The notes under the pieces are model-generated. The model searched no databases and was not told the DNA's origin. It saw only the letters and a list, made by a program, of their open reading frames with translations. Source: Molossus alvarezi (taxonomy: Eukaryota > Chordata > Mammalia > Chiroptera > Molossidae). From it: DNA of 64,000 nt. Position 1 is the first letter of the stretch. Every line of letters starts with the position of its first letter. The stretch spans positions 29,652,501-29,716,500 of the forward strand of contig CM073894.1 of assembly GCA_037176705.1 (NCBI GenBank). Reading direction: 5' to 3'. Shown here one piece after another: positions 1 to 12,698 of the stretch. Made by a program: the position numbers and the translations under genes.

Positions 1-3000
1 GGTACTTCCAAGAACAGGCAAATTGCAAAGTTTCTTTGATTACAGTGAACTTGGGTATGTAAGACACTATAAATACAATTTGAACTAGGAAACAGTGGAA
101 GCTATCTTATCGACTACATTTCTAGATCACTTGGACACTGAATCCTTGAAATTTGCTCATCCGTCTAAGAGAGAGAGAGAGAAAAATCTCATCTCATAAA
201 CAGCATGATATCTTAATCTGTTGATCTATTATTGATTACTTATTTTTGGAGGTAGTGTCTTATCACCTTGTCTGAAGTACCTTTCCTAGAGTTGATTATA
301 AAAAGAAATATGAAACCACATATAAATAACAAACATAACTATATTGTAATCTCAGCAATATAACTATTTTTATGTAGAACATGTTTTTATGTATTACACA
401 TTTTTATGTAGAACACGTTCGCTTTTTGTCATGGCAAATCATTAGTGACAATCACCTGTTCCCAAAATAATGCAATCATTTACCTCTATTGTCTGAGATT
501 ATTTTAAAGTGTTTCCACCTTATCATGGTCATTCAAAAATACACCTTCACATATTTGCTTTTGTGATAAAGTTAGCTAAACTGACCAGTTCTGCACTTAT
601 TGTTAGCTTAAAAGAATATATTCATTTAAGTGGGATTTAAAATTTTAACTTCAGAATATTCAGGTTCAGACTTAGGTCTCTTTAGCTTTAAAGTAGATTG
701 TATATGGGTTTAAGTTGAAATAACACAGCAGTCAAGAGAAATGAAGAACTAAAAATGGACTGCATACAATAGAACACAACATTTAATCCCATAGATAACA
801 GGATCTGGAGTCTTAATTTTATAGAAATATTTCTTTTAAAAAAGAAAGGTAACTTAAATGTGTACACTAACATTTCTGTATTGTCTTTTAATTCTAATGA
901 CTACTTCAAATATCCCCTCAGCTCAGTAATTGAACTAAATTTGTAAAAAAAAAAAAAAATCATGAATCATTATGATGATTACATTCAATTGAAAAAATGA
1001 AAGCAAAGTTCAATCAGATTCTTCTTGAAATGTTTGCTCCTCTTCCATCCCTTATGTGTCCCAGCTGCTTGCTCTTCCGAAGTCTGGTTTTCAGAATCCA
1101 ATATTAATTTATAACCAAGACTGCAGCGTCCCCTGGAATGTACGTGGCGTTATTAACTATCACACTTTCTTGGGTCACAAACACACAATATCTGCTGAGG
1201 AACTGATCATCTTCCTTCTCTTTTCTCTTTGCAGCTCCTCTAACTTTCCTGTCAGGAGCCTGAAAAAATATGTGAGTTACTGTTGCTGAGGGGAGACAAA
1301 GTTTAACTTCTGGGTTGGCAATCGGAGAATAATTCATGAGCAGATTTCGAGCAAATGATATGATTTGCTAAATTTTGGTCTTTGATTTATATTTATGTAC
1401 TCCTGCTACTGCTAAGATTTTGCCAACCTCAATTAGATCATGAATGAGATCATTTTAATTCAGCCCCCAAACTGTGACCTGACCATGGTCTGAAAGTGTT
1501 CAAAAAGTAATTTTAAGCCTCCCTTTGATTTGAAAAGGAATACTGCATGCTTGGTCGTTCATACAAATAACATAAAACTTAATTATTGGATGATTTGGCA
1601 GAGGACCTTCTTGCCAAACAACAGTCAATGCCAGCTACTGTGATGCTGGCGGTGCCCAGGCCCCCGCACGCACAGTCCCCTGTATACAGCGTTTGTTCAT
1701 TGTGTCTCAGGGCAAGATGCTTTCAAATAGGATTCATGGATCTGGGAGGCAGGGTGCACGCAAAGGATGTACCATATTTATAACTCCAGTTAAAAAATGC
1801 TGTCTCACCTAGAAGGGAAGTAGATCTGCGCTGTCAAATCACCAAGAGGCTGTGACAAAGGGAGCTGGCAGCCTGACACACGGTGTAACAACATAGCAAA
1901 CACCTTTAATTCTGTCATGTCTCATACCCTTTACTTTCTCACACATTTGTGGCTGCTCCAACGTTGACACCTACACTCTTTTTCGAAACTAAATAAGGCA
2001 ATCTTATTTCAGCCCAAATGCAACACCTGTAAAGTTATTCTTGTGCCCAGCAAAAAATAACTATTAACTCCTTCCTCTTATAAATGCCTCCCTGCTTGCT
2101 TTGAAAAGTCTCAAGTTGGTAAGAGCCGGCCTTGAGGCTGATTCTGAGGTTCACATGACTTCCCGAGCTCCAAGAGATAGGCAACACTTCCGCCTTGAAA
2201 AGAGGTGAGGGCTTTGATAATGTCACTGTCCAAACTGGCCTTTTGCAGTTTTTCAAGGCGAAGCCTCTTTCTTCATCACAAACTTCTGGTGTCTTTTATA
2301 ATAAGGAGAGAGGCCCCAGCTGCTTCATTCCCTCTAGCTACCATAGTCTAATATTTTAAAAGCTGGAAATGAAAATAGCTTTTCTAAAGATATTTCCTGG
2401 AATTTTTAATGTGCTGCCTGATTTCTTTCTTTCTTTCTTTCTTTTTTTTTTTTCCTTGCCAATTATAAACCACCATTTGGAGGGCTTATGAGCAATGGAA
2501 GTCCACCTCATCTAATTAAACCACATTGTTTTAAAAGCTTGAACAGTTTTCATGTCTACAAGACTTGTCTGAATAATAAACTGTTAGAGCCGGAATTCTA
2601 AGTGTCTTTAGAGAGCTGGGATTTTTATCTGCTGAGCGCAAAGGGCCAGGAGCTCAAAGAGTTAAAGAGTGTTCCCCGCATTGCTGGCTAGGTTAATATC
2701 ACAGCTGCCTGGTAAGGCATTATCCCGGTACCTCACTTAACAAAAGCCTCCTTTGCAAACAGACTCCCACTTTCCCCCCAAGTGTCCAAAGGTGTTTACT
2801 GAAGTAAATCTGCCTAAATCCTTCATTGCTTGGGGTCATGGGGATGGATAGGAGGAGTGGAAGGTGTAGGGATAATCTCTTTTTGCAAATTCTGTAAATC
2901 TTCTGGGAAAAAGAAAAAAAAAAACCAAAAAACAAAAAACAAGAATCTGTGTCACATGCTCTATACAACTTTTAACATCTCCGCTAGCTTTGCTCTTAAA

Positions 3001-4172
3001 AGTGAAATCTGCCACGATGGTTATCCGAAAAGCCACGCTTCCAATGCTTCACTCTGCTATGTGAAGTGATCGCCCTCCCTAAGTTGTGTGTGTGTGTGTG
3101 TGTGTTACATGCTTAATCTAATTGTTGAAGAAAAACTGTTGGTATTTTAAAAGTGGTTTCAGAAAGAGGAGGAAAAAAAAAGACAAGACAGTTTAGGAGC
3201 AAGATAATGTAGCTGAAAAGTTGTCACGAGAGGTTTCTGCTCTTGCTGTGGTCTCATTCCAACACCATTAGCTGCATGTTAGGTTTGCATGTTGAAAATG
3301 GAGGCAAATAACACAGTAAAACCTGACAGGTCCGCCTGCGAGGGTTTAAACAGCTCCCAGTAAGAAGGAGCCCTTTAGGCATAAACTTTCTCTCTCGAGA
3401 ACGTGAATACCACCAACCCCTCCCTATAAATCTTGCAGCATCCAGTTTGAGATACAAAAAGGCTGTCATCTCACAAATGTTAAACATACTAAAAAAATCT
3501 GAAAAAAAAAAAGTATGGAGAAGGTGTGAAAAACGTGGCACTTTACAGCCCTCAAAGCTTTTTAAAATAGAACAACTTTTCCCCCTAAAATTCTTTTCTT
3601 CGGATTTTTTTTCCTTCCTTTTTGGCTCATTTGTGAGTTTCTTTCTTGGCTTTTTTCCCCTTTCATTTGAAAATATGAATTATCATAAAAAGTCAGGGGG
3701 AAAAAATGGGAAAGTCTTTTCCAGTTTTCCTGAAGATGTATCAGTATGTTCAGGCAACTTCTCCGGCTCCCTCTGGGCCAGACACCCATCCCTGAACCAG
3801 ACCAGGGCCTCGGGAGGCTGGATCCCTTTCCTCCTGAGCGGTCTCCAGCGTGCCGGCCCCCCTCCCCTGTCTGATGGTAAACAATCCCAGTGAAGCCAAA
3901 CAGTAGGCAGCACTCAAGAGTGGGAAGCCCACACACCTAACCCCAAGTCTAACAGGCTTCTGGGGGAGAATCTGATCCCTCTCTGACACTTTTTACCTCA
4001 AGTGTTGAGCGGGTGGCCATGAATAGTACAGACATGCCATCTTGTAACACTATATGCCTGTCAGGAGGGACAGGGCCTGGTTGAGCATCAACTATATAAG
4101 GCTGGTAACTAGGGAAAGCCCAACAAACAGCCACAAACACCTAAGTTATTTTACTCAGCCACTACCCTCTGC

Positions 4173-4179
<7 letters not shown>

Positions 4180-4227
<48 letters not shown>
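4180..4227. repeat. (CT)24 microsatellite
   Basis: Uninterrupted CT dinucleotide repeat in ZEB2 intron 2. The open frame at 4054-4278 (+) with a Leu/Ser run is created by it and is not a gene. Confidence 0.97.
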
Positions 4228-4230
<3 letters not shown>

Positions 4231-7200
4231 CATCTTGGCTTTCTGTGGCAGAATGCAAATGGAGCCTGCCGGCGGTGAAAGGGCTGAATTGTGATTAAGA
4301 AGAAGAAGAGCTCCTTTCTTTGTTCTCCCCTCAGGGGATGTTTACTGGGAGAGACACAGCGGATCAGATATGAAAGGCATTCAGGTCAGCATTGATGTGA
4401 GCGAAAGTGAAATCATACCTAAGGCATTCAAAAGACCGCCGTGTCAGGGGTTCAGCTAACGGTGCAGCTACTGTGTGTGTCTTCCCGGAGAGGCAAAAAT
4501 CTTTTCACAGGCTGGCGATTTTTCTCTCCCTAATTTACTACAAAATTATAAAAGTTTTACCCCCCCTGTTTACCTCCCACCAGATGACACCGAGTTAGTA
4601 TTTTCTCTCTTTATGGACCACACGCAAAAGCAGACTAACTTCTAATAACTGTATTTCCTAAATGAACCAGCAAGGCACCATCTGAACTGTGAAATCTTTT
4701 TTTTTTTTTTTTTTCCCAAAGCAGGTGTATTCATGTGCACTACATACATGCATAATACGGAACGGAGAACTGATGGAACAGAAAAGCTCAGGCATGGATG
4801 GCTTTTCTTCTCACTCCCTCAGAGGAAATACAAGACGACACACACACAGTACAAAAACAGTACTGAACACCTTAAAACAAAATTCTTTATTTACTTTGTA
4901 ACTTCTAGTTACACTTCTCCTGAGAGTTTTCACTCCCAACACAACTGTCACCCAAGATAAAAGTATTTGGCACATAGCTATTAAGGCAAAGACTTCCATA
5001 GAGTCTACTGATTATTACTGCTTTCCTTAAAAAAAAACAAAAAAACAAAAAACATTGCTTGATGAAGAAATACTTGGCTCTTACTTTTTAAAAGTTTACA
5101 CTCCCCACAGCCCAAATAGTCATTCAATAGATTTTCCAAGTGGTAAGCTGATGCTATTGGCATAAACAGAGCTATGTAAATATATACCAAATTCACAAAT
5201 CACAGCAAACACACAAATAATGAGGAGGTGCCTAGATGTTTCAAGGCTTAAAATTAAAAAGAAAATCACATTTCATCTTCTGATTGCTAAAGAAAGAGAA
5301 GAAATAGGGAGTGGGAAGTAGGGCTCTATTTATTGGTTTTAAATCATCCTTCCCTCTGCTCTGAATTATTTTTTTTTTCAACCTTCACATCTTGGCTAAA
5401 AAGCATATTTGGGCTTATGTTAACATCTGCTTTTGTGGTGACATTTAATTCTGTATATTTTCAACTAGTGTTTCTGCATCACAGATTTTCCTCCTTTATC
5501 TCTTTGCTCTAAAAAGACAACCAAGGAGCAATCAAAAAGGTGTCTGACTTGGCCATTCAGACAATTGCCCCCTTGTGGGAATGCGGGAATGAATGGTACA
5601 GTGGACACCCCAGCACCATTGACGTTATAAACATGTAAATGAAACACATTAGGGCAGACAATCAATTGTCTGTGAGCATTGCAAACCTGCACTCCCTCTC
5701 TCTGTGACAGGCACAAAATAGTGTCTACCTTGGGAAGCCACGGTGCTGGAGAGGAAAAGGACAAAGAGTTCCCTTTCACACAGAAGAAAATGCACCTTAA
5801 AAGCCTTGCAAGAATGCAGATGACAAAAACTGTTGTAAGGAAAAGAATCTCCCACATCTTGGAATCAGCGCGGCTCTGTTCCAGGGAGAGCTAGCAACAC
5901 CCTCCTTTCCTACCTTCAGGGCACACACATTTTTCCCAGGAAATATCCTTAATACAGTATTAGGGTCTTTGATAACCTCTTGGAATTTTCTTTACTTTGA
6001 GCAAATTAAGCAAGCAAGAAAGGATCTGAAACATATGACAGGGCAGCTTAGTGGGGAACTTTTAATCTTGGCTTTATTCGCATTTGGAAATGGACGCTTA
6101 AGAGACGTGAACTTATATTTATTTGGCAACAGAGAAACAATATAAAGTTTGAAATCCTTAGCCGACCCTTACCCCTGGTGGAGCATCAAGCCATGGATGT
6201 CAGCAGGCAAGTGGCTCTGCTGTGAAGGAAGACATGTTTCTACCCCCATTGACTTAGTTTTTTCAAACCAAAATAAAACAAATAGATCCCTCTAGATACA
6301 CAGCCCCCAGCCTTGTGTATGCAGCGTGACAAAACTTGCAGGAGATCTCCAGAGAGAGAAAAGGATGGAGATGGATATCTCTGGAGCGCCCTGAGAACTG
6401 GTTGGTACCTGCCACACAAACTGCCTCTGAGTCTCTGAGTGCCAGCAAAGCAGGCTTCCTAATAAGCTCATCAACTTTATGAAGAAAGCTAGTGGCAAAA
6501 GCTTTTCACACTTGTAAAGATATCCAAGTCTGAACCGACTGGGATCCGAAGGAAACTCCCCTGCCTCAGGGTGCACTGAGAGGCTTTGACTGGAGGCTGC
6601 CCCATGCCAACTTCACCTCCCAGAGAGGAGCCACATCCTGACGAAGCGCCTGCCTGCATTTCTTTTCCTTTTCATCTAAGCATCTCTGAACCGGGAGCAG
6701 CTTCTGGGTCCTCCACTGCCTCTTAGCATCACCACCAGCACCTCCACTCCCTTTTGGGAAGTGGTAAAAAGTGAGGACTTATCTTAAACAAGGATATCAT
6801 TTCTGCTCATCTGATTGTTTCTACTCTAGGATCCAAAGCCCTGAAAACAACTATCTTTAGCCCTTTTCTTTACCACTGAAAGGCAGAGACCAGAGGCTTT
6901 TTTAAAAATCTTTCTCCGTCCCCATACAATCCCCAAACTTTGAAGAACAGTTAAATTTAACTTTTCTTTCTTTCTTTCTTCTATTTCCTTGTTCCTTCCT
7001 CTCCGAATTCAGTTTTCACGGAAAAGACAACTTCATTCCCTCTTCTGAAACGAGCAGTTTCTTGATTTGATTTTTGTTACAACCTGCATGTGTATGTGCG
7101 ATATTTCAGAGGCTGATGCTGGAAGGCGGTGGGCTGGGGAGGCAGGCCAGTCTTCCCAGGCTCTGCAGGAGGCCTGAGGGAAGCCGCGGCATCCCCAGGA

Positions 7201-9033
7201 GCCGATGCCCGCATCGGGGGCTAAAGCAACAAACTTTGCAAGTTACAACCGGGCTGTGCCAGTGGCAGCAGCAACCCGGGCATCTCCGGCTCCCAGTGCT
7301 CATTTCTGACTCCAAGGCTGTGTGGAGATAGTGGAGTATAATCAGGGGAATTGAAAAGAGGGGGGGGGGTTCCCCTCCTCTCCAGCTCCAGTGAAAGTGT
7401 TACAAAGTGAGTCAGGCGACTGAAGATCATCTGACTGAACTTTCTTGAAACGGACACACATTCTTGTCTGCAGCAACTTGCTTTTTGCCTCCTTCCCCCT
7501 CACCCTTCTCCCCCTTTCCTGCTGCACATCTTATTTTCTGGGAAGAGATTTCATCTTTTCTATGTGGGGCAAAGGAGACTGTCCACTATGGATTAACTTG
7601 GCCCTGGCACTGTCTCTGCCAGGCATCTTTCAAGCCTGAGAACATGAAAGGCTGGATTTTAGTTTCTTGTTTCTCTCGTTGTAAATTTATTTTCCTCGAG
7701 CTGACTTTGCTTTTTAATAATTGTATACACCCTCATCTTCTAACCCTCGTTCTTGACTGGCCTTTCAAACACACACACACACACAGATTTACACGTTTTA
7801 TCTCCTTGTCGCCTTGGTCAATATATACACTGTTGACTTCATTAAAATTATATAAAGTGCCATTCTAGTTTCCTGGATGACCATCTTTTTTCTTTTTTCC
7901 TTGCAGCTTCTACTTCTATGATTAGTACTGCCATTATTTCTTTCCAGGAATTTCTATATGATTTTGATAAGCATCATCATATTTAGTGTTATCAGCAAAG
8001 ACACAAGCTCAAAAGTGACATCTTTTCCATGAATCCAGGAAAGAAGAAAAATCCACTCAGTTCAGATAAATCCTGGCAATTCCCAGAGGAAAGGGCATTG
8101 GATACATGCTTGATGAGAAAGAAAATGAAAAAAAGGGAGAAAAAAAACTCTTCTACCCTCCTCTCAAAACCAGGACATTGCTCAGTCAGATTAAACCCAC
8201 AGAAAAACACAAGTAACCAACTCACAACATGTTTTCCCACAGATTATTTGGAAAAAGAGACAGGTAATAGTCAAAGTTCAAGAAGCTCTAAGAGATGGAC
8301 AGGCTTGCTGTTAAGTGTGCTGAGACTGGGCTAAATGCCTTAAGATGTGCAATTCAACTTTCCATTTCAGTGTTGAGGCTTCTCCCAAGTTAGTGGCTGG
8401 GCAGAGGGGAAATGGTTGCAGTGTCCTGGCTGAGCCCCTCCGGGGCACGCTGGTCCACCTGTGAAGCCCCCAGCAGGCCTCTCTTCTCTGAGAGCCACCC
8501 CCTCCTTCCCAAAGGTTCCCAGGAAGCCTGGAGCCCTCCATTTCCCCAGATCTGGGCTCTGGCCTGACCTCACTGCTGGGGCCAGACTGGTCAACAGTGG
8601 CAAAATCCCGAAGGGGGTGGGAGGAGGCAGGCAAGAAGAAACAAACATTTTAAATAATCTCTTGTGCAAAAGAACACTTCTGGGAACCTGGCTTTAAATC
8701 TCATTCTCTTTTCTCTCAAAAAAAAAAAAAAAAAAAAATGACTGTTTAACATAAGGAAAAAAGCCTCCTTGACACAAAGCTTTTGTTATCCAGTTGATCA
8801 GCAACGTGCTTTAGATACTTGTAAGGGGGGAGCCCCACAACAGACATTGATTTTAGAAAATCAATAACCAACATTTAATAAAAGGAAGAGGAAACACAGG
8901 AGAGGATGGGGGACACTAGGTGTAATTTTAGTGTCTACTAAATTACCCAGTGATGGGGAAGGGGAGGTCTCCGGTGTAAGGACCACCTTAAATAATGCCA
9001 GACACACTAGAGTGAAGAAAAAATTAAATTGAA

Positions 9034-9090
9034 AGAGAGAGAGAGAGAAAGAGGGGAGGGGGGGAGAGAGAGAGAGAGAGAGAGAGAGAC
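9034..9090. repeat. (GA)n microsatellite, interrupted
   Basis: Two GA runs separated by a G-rich interruption near 9050-9063, just upstream on the plus strand of the CpG island. Confidence 0.95.
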
Positions 9091-9298
9091 TGACTTAAAA
9101 AGAGGCAGCCTGAACTGGATGTTAGGGAAGCAGCTCCGAATATATTATTGTACTTGTTTTTTTGTAATACTAAGCCAAGCAAATAGATCAAAGGCAGCAC
9201 AAAGGGAAAAGGCAGGATAACGTAACGAACAGTTTCTGACTAAAATTCCTCTATCACTCCCCCATATGGCTCGACACCTCCACCACAACAAGCAAAAG

Positions 9299-9330
<32 letters not shown>

Positions 9331-9348
9331 ACGCACGCATACACACAA
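9299..9348. repeat. (AC)n microsatellite, interrupted by CG variants
   Basis: An AC repeat with several gcac interruptions, about 200 bases from the GA repeat. Together they flank the left edge of the CpG island. Confidence 0.95.
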
Positions 9349-10813
9349 CCTAGAGAGAGACAGGAACAGAGAGACAGGGAGAAGCATCATTTGTCTCTAA
9401 TCAAAATTCTCTACTCTTCGTGTTTTTTTTTTCCCTCCAGCACCCCACACTGCGCCCCCAGCTGCCCCCTCCCCGCGCTGCGTAGCTCAGGGGCAGGCCC
9501 GGGGCGCGCACAATTGTCTTCTCTAGAGGAAAGTTGCTCCAAGTGGGCCCGGCGGTCCCCGCGAGGCGCGGCTGGGCTTGCGGGAGGCCGGAGGCCGAGC
9601 CGGCACCGCGTCCCCGCGTCCAGCTCCGGAGCGTGAACGCGGCCCTGTGCCCGGTGAGCAGGGGGAACGAGAAGTTTCATTTCCCAGTCCGAGCTGGCGC
9701 TAGTTCGCTTGTTTGTTTTGGGGGGCTGGTTTTTCTTTTTAAACTCAGTATCCTCCGTCAGCTCCCCCGGCACCCTGTCTGGTCCCCAGCTCTCTCCCCT
9801 CCCCCAGGCGCCTTCTGCGCTCTTGCCAATCACTTTTCTCTTTTATTCCCACGATTTTGTTTGTGGTTAATACCTAGGGGGTCTCTCTCTCTCTCTCTCC
9901 CCCCCCTCTCCCCCCTGCTCTCTCCCTCCTCCTTCTCTGCCTCTCTCCAAGATGGACCTACTAAACTGTCACCGCTTTAATCTCCTACCTCCTATCTGTG
10001 TGTCCCCCTCGCACCCCCATCTTCTTCCTCCTTCCTGACTCAGCCTGGATAGCGGGCTCCTTCTGACCACATAGAAACTGCCCAGAAAAGTCTCCCAGCG
10101 CTCTTAGACTCGCCAGCCCCACGCGAGGGGCCAGAGCCCGATATAGAAGAGCCACCCGCCCCCAAGCCTGCCCGGACCCCGCCGGGACCCCGCCGGACCC
10201 CGCGCAGGGCCGGCCCGAGTCCCTCCCATCCCGGAGTCCGGGCGCGCCCAGCCGGGCCCCGCTGCCCGCGGACCGTTACTTGGCGTAAGGAGAGGCAGCC
10301 GGGCGACTCAGGGAAGAAACTTTACGCCTTGTAGAGGCACAGCCCGGGGCCCCCTCTCTCTCCTTCGCCGTCCCTTTGCCACCCCCGCCCCCGCCCCGGG
10401 ATCCTGCAGGACCTGGCGCCCGGGCCCCCGCCCTGCCCCAGCCGGACGCTCCCTCAGCCCGGCCGGGGACTCGGCGGCCCGGGAGCTAGCTGAGCAGGAG
10501 GCGGAGGAGGAGGGAGGGCGGAGGCGGGGGCGCGAAGGGGTGGCGGGGATAGGGGCTCGGGGCCCCGTCCGTACCCCAGCACTCGGAGCCCGCCGGCGCC
10601 CGACGCTCACTTTGCCCGGCACTTCCCCAACTCCCCCCGGTCCAGCCACCGCGCGCGCTGGGCTCCGGCGCCGGCCGCGGAGAGAGGCTCGCCCGCGAGC
10701 CCTGGGCGCCGCCACCGTCGCCGCCGCCTCGGTTCCTTTACCCTTTCCCCCCTTCTCCCTGGGTCTAGAGCCGCGGAGTGGCCCGGAAAAGTTTGGTTCG
10801 GGCCGGTTCTTAC

Positions 10814-10886
10814 CGTTTTTCCTCCTGGGATTGGCTTGTTTGCGCCTCTTGCACCGGGGGCCATCCGCCATGATCGGCTGCTTCAT
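10814..10886 (-). CDS. ZEB2: ZEB2 coding exon 2 (N-terminal 24 codons, partial gene)
   Basis: This exon encodes the N-terminus of the zinc-finger E-box-binding repressor ZEB2 (SIP1), a nuclear factor of neural crest, neural and EMT programmes that binds CACCT(G) elements. The reading starts MKQPIMADGP and continues through CKRRKQANPRRKN, which I recognise as the ZEB2 N-terminus. RRKQANP matches the NuRD-interaction motif shared with SALL and FOG repressors and is also strongly basic. After 24 codons plus one base the exon ends at G|GTAAGAA (donor GT at 10813-10812), leaving phase 1 as expected for a junction that completes a Val codon. Zinc fingers, SMAD-binding region and homeodomain-like domain are in later exons outside the window. 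The Met1 context is poor (T at -3, A at +4); in-frame Met6 (start 10871) has A at -3 and G at +4. The ZEB1 paralogue has a different N-terminus, so the assignment is firm. Confidence 0.96.
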
Positions 10887-10955
10887 TGATAAGAGCGGAT
10901 CAGATGGCAGTTCGCATGGACTCGGCGCCCTGCTTCGGCAGCACGCAGGCTCGAT
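10887..10955 (-). other. ZEB2: ZEB2 exon 2, 5'-UTR part
   Basis: This is the untranslated leader immediately before the ZEB2 start. The best splice acceptor is the AG at 10957-10956, preceded on the minus strand by a T-rich stretch (GCTGTGTTTGGTTGCTAG). A second AG at 10931-10930 lacks a pyrimidine tract and is less likely. The segment contains the last codons of an upstream ORF whose final in-frame ATG is at 10917 and whose stop is at 10902-10900. Only 13 bases separate that stop from the ZEB2 ATG. The exon boundary is inferred from splice signals and from partial recall of the human leader, not from a transcript. Confidence 0.75.
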
Positions 10956-12661
10956 CTAGCAACCAAACACAGCGACAATGTGGGCATCGCCCGCGCCCAT
11001 TGAAACGCGCGCGGGCCGCCCAGGGGAGCCGGGCCAGGGCCCCGGCGAGCACCCATCCGCGCCCCCCAACGCCAAAGCGAAACTTCGGCGGCCCCCTCCC
11101 CGCCCCCCACCCCAGCCTTGGCCCCGAGGCGCTTTGTGTTTGTTACTGTTTGGTGTGTCGCACCAGAGAGGGGATCAGAGAGACAAGAATTACATCTTCA
11201 AAATGAGTCATAACTCCTGACCGTATGAGGGAATGCACACGGCGGTACAGTAAGGCTGCTTGACTCAGGGCTAGGCGGACCCTTTTCTCCGAAAAGTCCT
11301 CAGCCAGGCTCGGGAACTTGGGGTGAGGCGACGCTTTCTTTCACTCTTATCTTGTCTCACCCCCACCCCATTCCCCAGAGGAAACAAACAAACAAACAAA
11401 CAAACAACGCGAAACAGCCCCGTGGTGAAGCACACTCGGGCAAATTGATAATAGTAATTATAGGAAGCCCACTCGCCCCGCGACCCCTCCCCTCCCCTCT
11501 TGGAGTTGATCGAGGCACTGTCTTTTCCTCCCTCCACCCCCCCCCCAAATTAAGATTTCCCGTTTCACACCAGAGTAAGAAATATAATTATAAGCCTCTT
11601 TGGACACTGTCCCTCCCCACTCCCCCCCCCCACCTCTACCACTTTGACAATATTTACTTAAGTATTTCCCCCCACCTCACTCACACACATGCTCCCCACA
11701 CTGGTTCCCTTAAATAGTTCCAGTAGAAAAGAAAAATTTTTCCCCCTCAAGAAAGGAAAGAGAAAGTCCAACCGCTACAGCAGTACTTTTAAGCTCTACT
11801 AAATGATCGTATCCTTTCTGGCTTCGAAACTTTTGTACCTAAAAATCGAGAGAGGCGCTGCATTTTTTCAGCTGAAACTGTCAAAACTTGGAGTAGGGGA
11901 ACCTCGGAGGCAGGCAGGAGAGGAGGAGAATCCCGAAACTCCGTGGGGTTGGGAAGATGCTGTGCCTCGAGGATTAGTTCAAACAGGGGGCTATAAAAGA
12001 TGTAACAGATGCAAACTGTAACACAGGGCCATTAACCCTTAATCTGCCGAGCACACTCAGTCCCCACGCCCCGCACCTATTGTCTCCCGTGCTGGAAGCT
12101 TTGCGGAAAACCTGGAAAGTGAGTATCAGTTTCCACACGTTTGCTGAGAGGGGTGGGGGTGGGGGCAAGCAGAGAGAAGGGGAAGTGAATTATTTAGAAA
12201 GCACCTTGAATTTAACCTAGGCATAGTGGGAGAGTTTTAATTTAAGTTTGACACATTTTGTCATTTCTTGGCTCTCTTCATTTGAAATTGTAGGGGAAAA
12301 ATCCTGAAATACAGAAATGGTCACACAAGTGTCTGGGATGAAACAGCTGGCCTGTCTATATTCCTGCTGAGACTTACACACGATTGCATATAAATACATG
12401 TTTAATAAAGTAAGCTGCTAGTTTTATGAGCATGTGTGTGTGAGGGAGAGACAGGGCATTTGTGCTGTAAACTTTATCTTTGCCTGTTATTTCTAACTCT
12501 GGAGTTAGTAATCTTGCCTTCATCATTATAAGGGGAGCATGTAAAAAAATATATATATATAAGTAGGTGGGAGATAAACATATTCATGTTAGCAGGGCTC
12601 ACCACTGTTCCTGGGAACTCCTACTATCTCTCTCGACTTTTCAGTGCCAAAGCATGGAATG

Positions 12662-12698
<37 letters not shown>

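Larger units (their letters stand above)
1..10813 (-). other. ZEB2: ZEB2 intron 2, 5' portion (runs off the left edge)
   Basis: The intron begins at the GTAAGAA donor and continues beyond the window; human intron 2 is tens of kilobases long. The first 1.4 kb is CpG island; the remainder is AT-rich to mixed unique sequence with simple repeats only: (CT)n at 4180-4227, (GA)n at 9034-9090, (AC)n at 9299-9348, short pyrimidine and A runs. No SINE, LINE or LTR copy was recognised in over 10 kb, which fits constrained regulatory DNA of a developmental gene. Open frames here on either strand, such as 3447-3893 (+) and 9534-9980 (+), have low-complexity composition and no recognisable domains, so I do not call them. 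Confidence 0.85.
9430..11130. promoter_or_regulatory. ZEB2: CpG island over ZEB2 exon 2
   Basis: Sequence from about 9430, and most densely from 10100 to 11130, is very GC- and CpG-rich (repeated gcgcg, cggcc, ccgcc), in sharp contrast to the AT-rich flanks. It spans the ATG exon, the start of intron 2 and the 3' end of intron 1. Such an island normally marks an unmethylated regulatory region, often bivalent at developmental regulators. Because exon 1 lies 2.5 kb upstream, the island may host an internal promoter or the start of antisense transcription. Boundaries are judged by eye. Confidence 0.85.

Noticed and set aside
3447..3893. Plus-strand frame of 148 codons
   Set aside because: Low-complexity Phe/Lys-rich translation within ZEB2 intron 2; overlapping frames on the other strand; no domain.
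9534..9980. Plus-strand open frame of 148 codons in the CpG island
   Set aside because: GC-rich composition and a Ser/Leu run from a CT repeat explain it; no domain, and it lies antisense in ZEB2 intron 2.
10930..10931. Alternative acceptor AG closer to the ZEB2 ATG
   Set aside because: It lacks a pyrimidine tract; the AG at 10957-10956 is better. It cannot be fully excluded without transcript data.
10540..10959. Plus-strand open frame of 139 codons overlapping ZEB2 exon 2
   Set aside because: It is the antisense shadow of the coding exon and CpG island, with no recognisable domain.
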